Positions 16,530 through 25,751 are shown, counted from the first letter of the stretch. The stretch: DNA of 46,693 nt from Hyphomicrobiales bacterium (GCA_028285595.1 JANQOW010000124.1:1-46693); one strand, 5' to 3'. Numbers and translations are program-made. Notes: a model not told the origin generated them from the sequence alone.

Positions 16530-16579
16530 GGGGCCAAAACGCCCCGCGCCGGCCACTTTGGCGAGACAAAGTGACCGGC
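16530..16579 (-). terminator. Tandem hairpins between the DUF1127-like gene and hpnH
   Basis: On the minus strand two hairpins follow the small gene. The first has GCCGG + CACTTTG (16548-16560) pairing with CAAAGTG + CCGGC (16567-16579), 12 bp with one mismatch and a 6-base loop. The second has GGGGC and GCCCC around GTTTTG near 16530-16545. No T-run follows, so this may terminate or attenuate transcription before hpnH, or be a repeat-like element. Confidence 0.4.
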
Positions 16580-16610
16580 ACCGGCTGGGCGGGCGGGAGG
16601 GAGGGAGCTG

Positions 16611-16808
16611 CTAGGCGTACTTCAGGGCGAATACTTCAACGCGGCGCACACCGATATCGTTGAGAAGATGTGCGGGAATGTCTGTTGGGGCATTTGATGA
16701 CTTAATCACAAACCTGCTCGAAGAGAGTGCCCGAAGAGCTCGTCTGATCGCGGCCGCAAAATCCGGTGCTGATTTCAATGTTGAAGGTGTGGCGGTAGCG
16801 GCGGTCAT
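16611..16808 (-). CDS. Small DUF1127-like protein
   Basis: A 65-residue protein whose end, HLLNDIGVRRVEVFALKYA, resembles the C-terminal DIGl-R motif of DUF1127 proteins, small basic proteins common in alphaproteobacteria. Some have been linked to RNA turnover and phosphate or stress responses (family knowledge). The start has an AGAAGAG-type ribosome site about 9 bases upstream. It lies alone between hpnN and hpnH, flanked by hairpins on both sides, so it is probably transcribed separately. The N-terminal half is low-complexity (TAATATPSTLKSA), so the call is tentative. Confidence 0.55.
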   Translation of the reverse strand: MTAATATPSTLKSAPDFAAAIRRALRALSSSRFVIKSSNAPTDIPAHLLNDIGVRRVEVFALKYA

Positions 16809-16841
16809 CGTCTGAACTCTTCTTGGGCGTTAGTCTTTGTT

Positions 16842-16873
16842 GGTTCTCATCTCGTCTTGCTTGCTTGAGAACC
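16842..16873 (-). terminator. Hairpin downstream of hpnN
   Basis: GGTTCTCA (16842-16849) and TGAGAACC (16866-16873) are perfect complements with a 16-base loop. On the minus strand the hairpin is 52 bases after the hpnN stop and before the DUF1127-like gene. There is no T-run, so it is either a weak terminator or an operator for the small gene. Confidence 0.4.
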
Positions 16874-16925
16874 GGTTATAACGCCGTCGCGTTTCAGCCT
16901 GATGTCTTGAATGAAGCGAAATGTT

Positions 16926-19607
16926 TCAATTGTTTCGCTCGCCAAATGAGCGTCTGTGGCGGGGTCGGAGAAACCAGTCAACCAGTGTAGGCAGCACGAT
17001 TAAGGTACAAACAAGGGTTAGACCGATGGCGATTGTCAGCAGTTCCCCCATGGAGGCTGTGCCGCGGTGGTTGGAGACGGCAAGCGACCCGAACGAAGCA
17101 ATCGTTGTGAGCGCGCTCAAAAGAACCGCGCGCGGGGTGGAGGTCTCCAGAAGTTCGGCTTGATGGCCCGCCGCAATTTCCTCCCGGGTCCGCATCACCA
17201 GATGAATGCCGCTATCAACCCCCAGTCCGATCAGGAGCGGCAAGACGATAACATTGGCGAAATTGAACGGGATGCCGAGAATCACCGTGGTCGCCAACAA
17301 CAACACTCCAGCCAGACCAATGGGCAGCAAGACCAGCAAAACATCGCCAATCCGGCGCAATGCGATAAACAGCATGATGGAGATCAAAACGGCCGCTACG
17401 CCCGTTGCCTGCAACATGGCGCGGGCCACCACGTCTGCCCCGCCAATGATCTCTACAGGTGCCCCGGTGGCATTTGGCGCCACAGATTTGACCGCGCCCA
17501 CGAACCGCCGCATGGAGACGTCATCGTTGATGGCCTGTCTGGGCAGGATATCTAGTCGATACTTACCGCCGAAAGAGAGAAACCGGTTCCTCAGTGCCGG
17601 ATCCAATGTGTCTACGGTGACCCGATCCACACCCAACTTCTCATTAAAGTCTCTCAAGTTGGGCAGCAGACCGGAAAACACGGCAAGCTCAAGCGCCCGG
17701 TCCCGCTCCGCACTATAGGGTTGTGCGTCCAGGTAGACATCCAGCGTTCTGCGCAAGTGGCGCGCGCTGGCACGCACGTTGCCGGGGGCTGCGTCCACCT
17801 TCTCCAGAGCTGCCAAAGAAACCCGCAGCCCCTCAATGGCCGCCTTGCGCGCTTGGTCACCTCTGTCGGGAACCTGATTGGAGCTGGGGTTGGGCATGAT
17901 TGATCTGAGGTTGCGCATCCTGGCCAGACGTTGGGTCTGATCTCGCGGCACGAAACTGAGGGCGCTGATCACCTCGCGCACTTCAAACAGGCCCTCCAAG
18001 TTGGCCGTCATCTGCCGCGCCTCGGTGGCGTTCTCAACCACCAGCTCTGCCACATATGTCGGCGCATCCCGGTCATTGCTCAACGATTTGAACACCTTAA
18101 CAGCGGCGGCATTTGGGTCTTTCAGCGCGATGGGATCGCCTTCAAACACGGCGCTTGGCGCCACATACATGGCGGCAATGCCGGCGATTAAGATCCCAAT
18201 CGTCAAGTGCTTGCGCACCCCATAGCCTGGCGCGGAGAGGTTCCACGAGAGGAGCGGGTATTTCGGTTTGCCCGGATTTCCAGGCATCAGGGCAAGAAGG
18301 GCCGGCAGCAAGGTCATCGACAACAGGAATGCGATCGCCATTCCGCCGGCGGAGATCACGCCCAGCTGGGCCATGCCCGCAAAATCTGTGGGGGTGAAGG
18401 CGAGAAAAGCCAGTGTGGTCGTTGCCGTGCACAGCAACAGGGCCGGGCCGGTCATGGCCGCCACGTCTTCCAGCACCTCGGCCGCGTGGCCTGGCAAGGC
18501 GCGCTCTTCTTCAAAGCGCAGCGCGAAGTGGATAGCAAAGTCGATGCCGAGCCCCACAAAGAGCACTCCGAAGGCCACCGAGATGAGGTTGAGGTAGCCC
18601 ACCGAAAGCGCAGCAAATCCGGCCGTCAGCATCAGGCCAACCACCAGCATGGACAGAGCAGCCACCACGAGGCGCCAGGATCTCACCCCGAAAACCAGCA
18701 CGCACGTCACCAAGATGAGAGACAGAATGCCCGCCAGAGAGGCCCCATCCGCCACGGTGCGCAGCTCCTCAGAACTCATCGCCGCTTCGCCGGTAAAACT
18801 GACCTTCACCTGACCGGAACGGGTAACTTCTGGGTCGCTGGCCAGACGCTGAGCAACCTCAATGGCCACCTTCGCAGGCTCAAGCACCGTGTAGTCGAGA
18901 ACCGGCTGCACAAAGACAAAATGGCGTTTGGGCCCGAGCTTGGTATCTGAGTCCGCCGGTTCCTCTTTTGCGCCGGCAAGGGTTGCCTGCCAATCCAGCG
19001 CACTGGTGCGTCCTGAAATCTGTCCGGCCACGCTGGTTTGTAGCGACGACAAGAACTCCGCGAAATCGCCTGGTACGTCCCGAGCCCCACTGGCAGTTAC
19101 CCCACCTATGAGGCCGGCAAGACCGGGCAGCGAAGGCTCGGCGGCCAAAGCCTGCAGCATCGGCGCAGCCCCTTGCACCCGATCGCTCACAGCCTGGAAC
19201 CGCGTGGCCGGCATGTACAGCAGGGCGTTGCGATCGAAGAACCGGGACACGCCTGGCGAATAGACATTTTTGAAGACGTCAGGCCGGTCGGAAAACGAAA
19301 TCACCAGCGATCTGGCAGCTTCCCGCGCGGTCTCGGCATCGTCGGCCTCCACCACGGCAATGAAATTGTCTGCCAGAGCAGGAAAGCTGCGGTTGAGTTC
19401 GGCAAAATCTTGGCGAAACGGCAAATCCTTCGCGATCATCGCGTTGGTGTTCGTGTTGATCTCAAGCTGGGTTGCCGCAATAGCCAACGCAACCAAGGCA
19501 AGCACGCCGTAGCCCACAACGATCCACGGGGCACGCCGCGCCGCGTTCCCGGCGAGCAGGGCCAATGCGTCGGCGATTTTCGCGGTGATGCGTTTATCCC
19601 AAGCCAT
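16926..19607 (-). CDS. hpnN: Hopanoid transporter, MMPL/RND family
   Basis: HpnN is an RND-type inner-membrane protein that moves hopanoids to the outer membrane. The 893-residue translation has the two-repeat RND plan: one membrane helix near residue 30-48, a periplasmic region, a bundle of about five helices (about 290-450, with GVLFVGLGIDFAIHFALRFEEER), a second periplasmic region, and a second bundle ending in LIGLGVDSGIHLVMRTREE. The paired GLGIDFAIH and GLGVDSGIH motifs are the proton-relay helices of this family. A GTG precedes the ATG by one codon; either start could work. It is the natural partner of hpnH nearby. Confidence 0.93.
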   Translation of the reverse strand: MAWDKRITAKIADALALLAGNAARRAPWIVVGYGVLALVALAIAATQLEINTNTNAMIAKDLPFRQDFAELNRSFPALADNFIAVVEADDAETAREAARSLVISFSDRPDVFKNVYSPGVSRFFDRNALLYMPATRFQAVSDRVQGAAPMLQALAAEPSLPGLAGLIGGVTASGARDVPGDFAEFLSSLQTSVAGQISGRTSALDWQATLAGAKEEPADSDTKLGPKRHFVFVQPVLDYTVLEPAKVAIEVAQRLASDPEVTRSGQVKVSFTGEAAMSSEELRTVADGASLAGILSLILVTCVLVFGVRSWRLVVAALSMLVVGLMLTAGFAALSVGYLNLISVAFGVLFVGLGIDFAIHFALRFEEERALPGHAAEVLEDVAAMTGPALLLCTATTTLAFLAFTPTDFAGMAQLGVISAGGMAIAFLLSMTLLPALLALMPGNPGKPKYPLLSWNLSAPGYGVRKHLTIGILIAGIAAMYVAPSAVFEGDPIALKDPNAAAVKVFKSLSNDRDAPTYVAELVVENATEARQMTANLEGLFEVREVISALSFVPRDQTQRLARMRNLRSIMPNPSSNQVPDRGDQARKAAIEGLRVSLAALEKVDAAPGNVRASARHLRRTLDVYLDAQPYSAERDRALELAVFSGLLPNLRDFNEKLGVDRVTVDTLDPALRNRFLSFGGKYRLDILPRQAINDDVSMRRFVGAVKSVAPNATGAPVEIIGGADVVARAMLQATGVAAVLISIMLFIALRRIGDVLLVLLPIGLAGVLLLATTVILGIPFNFANVIVLPLLIGLGVDSGIHLVMRTREEIAAGHQAELLETSTPRAVLLSALTTIASFGSLAVSNHRGTASMGELLTIAIGLTLVCTLIVLPTLVDWFLRPRHRRSFGERNN

Positions 19608-19725
19608 CACGGGGTTTTAGAGCAATGTTGCTGAGGTTTGAACAACGATTAGAGAGCGGCAGCTTGCCTGATCTGGAGCCGGACGGCTTGCCCTTGATTT
19701 TTCAATGCTCAGCCATTGTTTTGCC

Positions 19726-19759
19726 TATATCATATCAATATATGATGGATTGATATATA
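19726..19759. promoter_or_regulatory. Overlapping A/T-rich dyads before the padR-like gene
   Basis: ATCATAT (19729-19735) pairs with ATATGAT (19740-19746), and ATATCAAT (19732-19739) pairs with ATTGATAT (19749-19756). The two dyads overlap in a strikingly A/T-rich block of otherwise GC-rich DNA. It lies 55-90 bases before the PadR regulator at 19815, a place where PadR proteins typically bind to repress themselves. Binding is inferred. Confidence 0.55.
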
Positions 19760-19814
19760 AAATCCGGTTCGCTTCGGGGTCTGAGCGACGGATTACTCTG
19801 GCTGGAAACGTCTG

Positions 19815-20384
19815 ATGAATATTCGAACCCTTTGCTTGGGCATCCTGTCTTTTGGGGATGCCACCGGTTATGAGATCAAGAAAATGGCCGAAGACGGTCT
19901 GTTTAGCCATTTCGTGGAAGCCAGCTACGGCTCAATCTATCCAGCGCTCACGCGCATGACCGACGAGGGTTTGCTGACCTGCCGGTCCGAGGCCCAGGAT
20001 GGCAAGCCTGACAAGAAAGTCTACTCCATCACAAAAGCTGGCCGTGACGAGCTGACGGTTGCGCTCACCACCCGCCCGAAGAAAGACAAGTTCAAATCGG
20101 AGTTCCTGTTCATCCTGCTTATGTCTGAGCATTTGGACCAGGAGCATGTTTGTGAGGTTTTGGCCCAGCGCGCCGAAGAGCTTGCTGCCGAGCTTGAGAT
20201 GATCCAGGCATGCGGCGCTCACCTGACAACGCCCGGACCCCGCTTCGTGAACGGATACGGCCAAGCCGTTGTGGGGGCAGCTCATGATTATGTGTCAAAA
20301 AACTTGGATTTTTCCATCAGCCCCGCCGAACCGAGCGAGGCTGCGGCACGTACTCCTCAGGTAAAGGTCGAAGCGGCCGAATAG
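19815..20384 (+). CDS. PadR-family transcriptional regulator
   Basis: A 189-residue PadR protein: winged helix about 3-80 (LCLGILSFGDATGYEIKK, YGSIYPALTRMTDEGLL, KVYSITKAGRDEL), then a Vir-like helical dimerisation tail and a short Ala/Glu-rich end. PadR repressors often sit next to, and control, efflux genes and release DNA when bound by the pump substrate. Here it is 34 bases upstream of the RND adaptor gene on the same strand, with a dyad operator candidate upstream, so it likely regulates itself plus the pump. The inducer is unknown. Confidence 0.92.
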   Translation: MNIRTLCLGILSFGDATGYEIKKMAEDGLFSHFVEASYGSIYPALTRMTDEGLLTCRSEAQDGKPDKKVYSITKAGRDELTVALTTRPKKDKFKSEFLFILLMSEHLDQEHVCEVLAQRAEELAAELEMIQACGAHLTTPGPRFVNGYGQAVVGAAHDYVSKNLDFSISPAEPSEAAARTPQVKVEAAE

Positions 20385-20418
20385 TGGACCAAGGATCTTT
20401 GAAGGAACGCACCCTACA

Positions 20419-21534
20419 ATGAAATCTTCCTATCTCTGGGCATTGTTTATCTTGTTGGCCGTCGGCATCTGGCTTGGCTCGCCCTATGTCAACTTCAAAA
20501 CAATGGCCTTGAAATCCGAAACCGCAGAGAACAGCCAGGAGCAGGCGCCGGGTGCAGCAGCGCGCGACCAGTTGTTCCGTGTCCGCGTGAAGACCTACAG
20601 CGCGTCTCCACGTGAAGTTTCGGTGACCATCCGCGGCCGCACAAAAGCCTCACGCCGGGTGGAGGCCCGGGCCCGCACCCAGGGGATTGTTGTGTCTTCC
20701 CCGTTGCGCGAGGGCGAAAAGGTCAAGATCGGCGCGGTTATGTGCACCCTCGATGTGGCCGAACGCCAGGCGCAACTGGCGGATGCCAAATCAACTCTGG
20801 CCAGCACCATGCGTGACTTTGAAGCCACCGAGAGCCTGAGCAAGAAGAGGTTCGCGTCGGCGGCCAAAGTCGCATCCGACAAAGCCCGGGTTGAAGCGGC
20901 GCAGGCGCGCGTCGATCAGATCTTGCGGGAGATCGAATACACCAAAATCACGGCGCCCATGAGCGGCATTGTTGAAGCCAGGCCCGCAGAGAAAGGGAGC
21001 TTTCTGCAAGTTGGTTCCACATGCGGCACCCTCATCGATCTGGATCCGATCATCGTGACGGCCATGGTTTCCGAACGCGACATCAAGTTTCTGTCCAAGG
21101 ATATGCCCGCCGTCGCCAAACTCGTGACCGGCCAAACGGTCGAAGGCAAGATCCGGTACATCGCTGCAAAAGCTGATGTGCGCACGCGCACATTCGAGGT
21201 GGAGATGGAAGCGCCCAACCCCGGCAAAAAGATCCGCGACGGTCTGACCAGCGAGCTGGTCGTTCCTTTGCAGGCCGGCACGGCCCACAAGCTCCCCACC
21301 TCCGCCCTCACCCTGCGTGACAGCGGAGAGATCGGGGTGAGCATTTTGGCGGAAGGCAACAAGGTGAAGTTCCTGCCCACCCAGGTGCTGGGCTTTGACC
21401 GGGAGGATGTGTGGGTCTCCGGCCTGCCCGATCCGGCACAGGTGATCACGGTTGGCCAAGAATACGTTCTGGAAGGCCAAGTGGTTGACCCCGTCCACGG
21501 CACGGATGCCAAGACCGCGGAGATCCGCCAATGA
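20419..21534 (+). CDS. RND efflux periplasmic adaptor (membrane fusion protein)
   Basis: A 371-residue adaptor joining the RND pump to an outer-membrane channel. It has an N-terminal membrane anchor (ALFILLAVGIWLGSPYV) rather than a lipobox, then lipoyl halves flanking a coiled hairpin about 110-170 (ATESLSKKRFASAAKVASDKARVEAA region), a KITAPMSGIVEARP lipoyl/beta return, and a beta-barrel domain (DPIIVTAMVSERDI). The end overlaps the pump gene by 4 bases (ATGA). No TolC-type channel gene follows, so the channel must be encoded elsewhere. Confidence 0.92.
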   Translation: MKSSYLWALFILLAVGIWLGSPYVNFKTMALKSETAENSQEQAPGAAARDQLFRVRVKTYSASPREVSVTIRGRTKASRRVEARARTQGIVVSSPLREGEKVKIGAVMCTLDVAERQAQLADAKSTLASTMRDFEATESLSKKRFASAAKVASDKARVEAAQARVDQILREIEYTKITAPMSGIVEARPAEKGSFLQVGSTCGTLIDLDPIIVTAMVSERDIKFLSKDMPAVAKLVTGQTVEGKIRYIAAKADVRTRTFEVEMEAPNPGKKIRDGLTSELVVPLQAGTAHKLPTSALTLRDSGEIGVSILAEGNKVKFLPTQVLGFDREDVWVSGLPDPAQVITVGQEYVLEGQVVDPVHGTDAKTAEIRQ

Positions 21535-24500
21535 TGCAGGCGCTTGATAGCATTCTGAGGCGGCCTCGCGCTGTCTTGGCAATGATGGTTTTTCTGGTGG
21601 TCTCCGGCGTCTACGCCTACGTGGCCATCCCGAAAGATGCGCGCCCGGACATTCAGGTTCCCACTTATTACGTATCCATTCCTCTGGAAGGGGTTTCTCC
21701 GGAAGACGCAGAGCGCCTGCTCCTGAAGCCTATGGAGGAAAAGCTGCGGGGGCTTGAGGGTTTGAAAGAACTGACTTCAATCGCTGCCCTCGGCCATGGC
21801 GCGGTGATCGTTGAATTTGAAACCGACGTGGATACGGAGACCGCAAGCCAAGAGGTGCGCGAGAAGGTGGATCAGGCCAAGGCCGACCTTCCCGACGATG
21901 CCAAAGAGCCCAACATCTTCGAAGTCAACTTCAACCTGTTCCCGACCTTGATCGTGGCGTTGTCCGGCGATGTGCCCGAACGCACCTTGTACCGGCACGC
22001 CCGCGCGCTCCAGGATGAGCTCGAGGCGATCCCGTCCGTTTTGGAAGCAAATCTCAACGGAACCCGCGAAGAACTGCTGGAAGTGATTGTCGATACCACA
22101 CGCCTGGAATCCTATCAGATTTCGCAGCAGGAACTTTTCAACTCAGTATCGCGCAACAACAGGTTGGTTGCCGCCGGGACGTTCGATGGCGGACGCGGAC
22201 GGTTCTCCATTAAAGTCCCCGGGCTGATTGAGACGGCGCGCGACATCTATGAACTGCCCATCAAGGAGGTCGACGGCACGGTCGTCACCTTGAGCCAGTT
22301 GGCGGATATCCGGCGCAGCTTCAAAGACCGCGCCTCGTTCGCCCGCTTCAACGGCCGCCCTGCCATCACCATCTCGGTGGTCAAACGCACCGGCGAAAAC
22401 ATCATTCAGACCAACGATAGAGTTCGCGAGGCGGCGGAAAAGCTGCGCAAAACCTGGCCCAGCGCCATCCACGTGGACTACGCGCTGGATGAATCGGAGA
22501 ACATTCGCGAGACATTCTCGTCCTTGCAGAGCGCGATCATCACCGCCATCGCATTGGTGATGATTATCTGTGTGGCCGCGCTGGGCATGCGGTCGGCCCT
22601 CCTGGTCGGCATATCGATTCCCACATCCTTCATGATCGGCTTCCTGATCGTCTTCATGTCGGGACGCAGCGTGGACAATATGCTGATGTTCGGCATGGTG
22701 CTCACCGTCGGCATGCTCGTGGACGGCGCCATTGTGATCGTGGAGTATGCCGATCGAAAAATGGCTGAAGGTCTGGAGCGCCTGGAGGCCTATATCCAGG
22801 CCGCAAAACGCATGTTCTGGCCAATCGCGTCATCCACCGCCACCACGCTTGCCGCCTTTCTGCCCATGCTGTTTTGGCCGGGCGTCCCAGGCAAGTTCAT
22901 GTCGAACCTCCCCATCACGGTGGTCATCGTTCTCACCGCCTCCCTGCTTACGGCAATGATCTTGCTACCGGTTCTGGGGTCCATGTTCGGCAAGACGGTG
23001 CAGAAGGACAAAGCCGCTTCAAAGGCGCTTGCCGGAGACCAGCAAACCGATCTTTCCAAGCTGAAAGGCTTCACGGGCTACTATGTTCGAGCCCTCGGCG
23101 CCATGGTGCGTGCGCCCCTGGCCGTGACAATTATCGCCCTCCTCGCCATGGCCTCGATCGTGAACATCTATACGAACAACAATAACGGCGTGACGTTCTT
23201 CGTGGACACAGAGCCCACCCAGGCACTGCTCTACGTGCGCGGCCGCGGCAACCTCTCCGCTGATGAGAAGCTCAGCATTGTGCGCGAGGTGGAGAATGTT
23301 GTCCTGAAGGTCAAGGGCGTGGAGGACGTGGCCACACAAGCAGGCTCCAGCGGCAATGGCGGCGGCGGGCCCGAGCTTGGCGCTGGGCTGGACGTTCCGA
23401 AAGACGCCATTGGCCAGCTTACGATTGAGTTTCTCCCGTTCGCGCAACGTCGCCCGGGCCGAGAGATCATCGCGGAAATCCGGCAAAAGGTCAGCCACAT
23501 CGCGGGTGTGATCATTGAGGTGCGCAAGCGCGAAGGCGGGCCGCAGACTGGTAAGGATATTCGCCTGCAGGTGCGCTCGCACGACAGGGACCTGGCCAAT
23601 GCGACGGCACGGAAGATCCGCGAGCATATGGAGAAGAACGTGACCGGGCTGGTGGACATTGAAGATGAGACGCCTCTGCCCGGCATCGAGTGGAACCTGC
23701 GGATCAACCGCGAGGAAGCCGGCCGCTTTGGTGCGGACATTGTCTCCGTGGGCGCGCTCATCACTATGGTCACCGACGGCGTGCTGATCGGCACGTTCCG
23801 GCCGGACGATTCGCGCGATGAAGTGGATATCCGCGCCAGGTTGCCTGAAGACCAGCGCGCCCTCAGCCGCCTGGAGGATCTGCGCCTGCCAACCGAGAAA
23901 GGCGTGGTGCCCATCCGCAATTTTGTGGAACGCGAGGCCAGGCCTTCCGTCGACAGCATCATCCGCAAAGACGGCAAGACCTCCGTATTCGTGAAGGCCA
24001 ACACAATCGACGGGGTCTTGGCCGATGACAAAGTTAAGGAACTGAGTGCCTGGCTCGATACTCAGCAGTGGCCGAGCGGCGTGGAGTTTCAGTTCCGAGG
24101 GTCTGACGAAGAACAAAAGGAATCCTTCACCTTCCTCATGAAGGCTGTGGGCGCCTCGATCTTCATTATGTTCATGATCCTGGTAACGCAGTTCAACAGC
24201 TTCTATTACACAGCCATCACCCTTTCCACGGTCGTCATGTCGGTGGTCGGTGTACTCATCGGCATGTTGGTAACCGGACAGTCCTTCTCCGTCATCATGA
24301 CGGGAACCGGGATTGTGGCTCTGGCCGGCATCGTGGTGAACAACTCTATTGTATTGATCGACACCTTCCAGCATCTGCGCTCGCGCGGGCTTGAGGTGAT
24401 CGACGCTGTTCAGCGCGCCTGTGCGCAGCGCCTCAGACCGGTCCTGCTCACCACCATCACCACCATATTCGGCCTCCTGCCTATGATGTATCAGGTTAAT

Positions 24501-24821
24501 GTGGACTGGTTCACACCGGCCATCTCATTGGGCTCGGTGACGTCTACCTGGTGGGTACAGCTCTCCACCGCCATTATCTTCGGTCTTGGATTTTCCACGG
24601 TTCTGACCCTGGTGCTGACCCCGGTTTGGATCGCCGCGCCGGCGGTTTACAAAGCCAGATGGCAACACCTGCGCGAGCGCATCTCCGCGCGCAGATCTGC
24701 GGGCATGCGCGGGTTGAGCGTAGGAAATGAAAACAAGGCCGCCATCCTGGAAACACCGCCGGCCTCACAGAAAACTCCCAAAAAACCCACCTCAGACCCG
24801 TTGCCTGACGCGGCAGAATAG
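21531..24821 (+). CDS. RND efflux pump, inner-membrane transporter
   Basis: A 1096-residue AcrB-superfamily proton antiporter with two six-helix halves and two large periplasmic loops. The N-terminus (RRPRAVLAMMVFLVVSG) and the middle and end repeats (VDGAIVIVEYADR in helix 4, VNNSIVLIDTFQH in helix 10) are clear. AcrB has Asp-Asp in helix 4 and Lys in helix 10 for proton relay; here I read Asp398-Gly399 and Asn937-Asn938, as in several non-AcrB RND clades. So the coupling details differ from AcrB. The tail (residues about 1045-1096) is a polar cytoplasmic extension. Overlaps the adaptor by 4 bases; exported substrate unknown. Confidence 0.93.
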   Translation: MMQALDSILRRPRAVLAMMVFLVVSGVYAYVAIPKDARPDIQVPTYYVSIPLEGVSPEDAERLLLKPMEEKLRGLEGLKELTSIAALGHGAVIVEFETDVDTETASQEVREKVDQAKADLPDDAKEPNIFEVNFNLFPTLIVALSGDVPERTLYRHARALQDELEAIPSVLEANLNGTREELLEVIVDTTRLESYQISQQELFNSVSRNNRLVAAGTFDGGRGRFSIKVPGLIETARDIYELPIKEVDGTVVTLSQLADIRRSFKDRASFARFNGRPAITISVVKRTGENIIQTNDRVREAAEKLRKTWPSAIHVDYALDESENIRETFSSLQSAIITAIALVMIICVAALGMRSALLVGISIPTSFMIGFLIVFMSGRSVDNMLMFGMVLTVGMLVDGAIVIVEYADRKMAEGLERLEAYIQAAKRMFWPIASSTATTLAAFLPMLFWPGVPGKFMSNLPITVVIVLTASLLTAMILLPVLGSMFGKTVQKDKAASKALAGDQQTDLSKLKGFTGYYVRALGAMVRAPLAVTIIALLAMASIVNIYTNNNNGVTFFVDTEPTQALLYVRGRGNLSADEKLSIVREVENVVLKVKGVEDVATQAGSSGNGGGGPELGAGLDVPKDAIGQLTIEFLPFAQRRPGREIIAEIRQKVSHIAGVIIEVRKREGGPQTGKDIRLQVRSHDRDLANATARKIREHMEKNVTGLVDIEDETPLPGIEWNLRINREEAGRFGADIVSVGALITMVTDGVLIGTFRPDDSRDEVDIRARLPEDQRALSRLEDLRLPTEKGVVPIRNFVEREARPSVDSIIRKDGKTSVFVKANTIDGVLADDKVKELSAWLDTQQWPSGVEFQFRGSDEEQKESFTFLMKAVGASIFIMFMILVTQFNSFYYTAITLSTVVMSVVGVLIGMLVTGQSFSVIMTGTGIVALAGIVVNNSIVLIDTFQHLRSRGLEVIDAVQRACAQRLRPVLLTTITTIFGLLPMMYQVNVDWFTPAISLGSVTSTWWVQLSTAIIFGLGFSTVLTLVLTPVWIAAPAVYKARWQHLRERISARRSAGMRGLSVGNENKAAILETPPASQKTPKKPTSDPLPDAAE

Positions 24822-25151
24822 TGGCCTCAATTTGTTGTGAAAACGGCAATTATGAGATGCGACGTGACTGGGCATCGCTGCGCACACAGTGCACCATCCG
24901 AGCATTGCACTTGGCAAAACTGAAAAATACTTAGATTTTTCAATTTGTTAATACCGCGCCGCTAGTCTTGGGCGGCGCGGATCTGAGGGGCAGTCAGCTT
25001 AAGAGACGGCTCAGCCAATTATGGTACAAAAAGGTCACACTCGTGATCTGGTTGACTTTCGGTTCTTGCGCGAACGCAGCCAATTCTGCATGCTTTTTGC
25101 AAGGCGGCGGTAGAGTGTAACAAGATAAACTTTAGGGTTGAGAATAATAAC
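24822..25151. other. 330-base gap with two strong hairpins
   Basis: I see no gene here. The gap holds two adjacent perfect hairpins: TGAAAAAT (24921-24928) with ATTTTTCA (24935-24942), loop ACTTAG; and CCGCGCCGC (24954-24962) with GCGGCGCGG (24972-24980), a 9-base loop. The second is very stable but is not followed by a T-run in either direction. Together they probably end the pump operon. The rest should carry the promoter of the transpeptidase gene at 25152; I could not place a convincing -35/-10 pair. Confidence 0.5.
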
Positions 25152-25751
25152 ATGCGCAAGACGGTCCTAATTGCCGCCCTCTCATTGTTTGGAATTGTGG
25201 CTCCCGCTCAGGCAGACATCAAGGTTCAGATGCTCGAGCCAGTGGTGAAGGCCAAAATCGACCTATCCAAGCAACGGATGAACGTGGTGGTGAACGGCGA
25301 AGTGGTGCACACCTGGAAGATCTCTTCGGGCCGCCGCGGATACTCCACGCCGACCGGATCCTATTACCCCTATCGCATGCACAAAATGTGGTATTCGCGC
25401 AAATACGACATGGCGCCCATGCCCCATGCCGTGTTCTTCCGCGGTGGGTATGCGGTGCATGGCACCAAATCCATCAGCCGTCTCGGCCGGCCCGCATCGC
25501 ATGGCTGCATCCGCCTGCACCCGGAAAACGCCAAGAAATTTTACGATCTCGTGCGCAAGCACGGTCGCAACCGTACCTTGGTGAGCCTGAACGGTGGTTG
25601 GGACTATAAAGCCACCAGAGTTGCGACTAAGAAGAAGCGCAAGGTGCGCCGCAGCGCGGCCACACAGCGCGTGAAGCCTGTGACAGAGCGCACGCGCCGC
25701 GGAACCCAGCGCACACGCAGACAGGTACGCCTGTTCCGTTTCCTCAACTAG
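25152..25751 (+). CDS. L,D-transpeptidase (YkuD) with basic C-terminal tail
   Basis: A 199-residue periplasmic enzyme making 3-3 crosslinks in peptidoglycan or attaching proteins to it. It has a signal peptide (MRKTVLIAALSLFGIVAPAQA) and a YkuD domain with His103 (AVHGTK) and the catalytic SHGCIRL motif, Cys119. Residues about 165-195 form a Lys/Arg-rich tail (KKKRKVRRS and RTRRGTQRTRR), odd for a secreted enzyme and reminiscent of the basic linker in the lytic transglycosylase at 4596. A clear intrinsic terminator follows at 25786-25815. Confidence 0.92.
   Translation: MRKTVLIAALSLFGIVAPAQADIKVQMLEPVVKAKIDLSKQRMNVVVNGEVVHTWKISSGRRGYSTPTGSYYPYRMHKMWYSRKYDMAPMPHAVFFRGGYAVHGTKSISRLGRPASHGCIRLHPENAKKFYDLVRKHGRNRTLVSLNGGWDYKATRVATKKKRKVRRSAATQRVKPVTERTRRGTQRTRRQVRLFRFLN

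Noticed and set aside
23019..24374. A 451-codon minus-strand frame over the RND pump
   Set aside because: Shadow of a certain gene; His/Asp/Leu-rich text without motifs.
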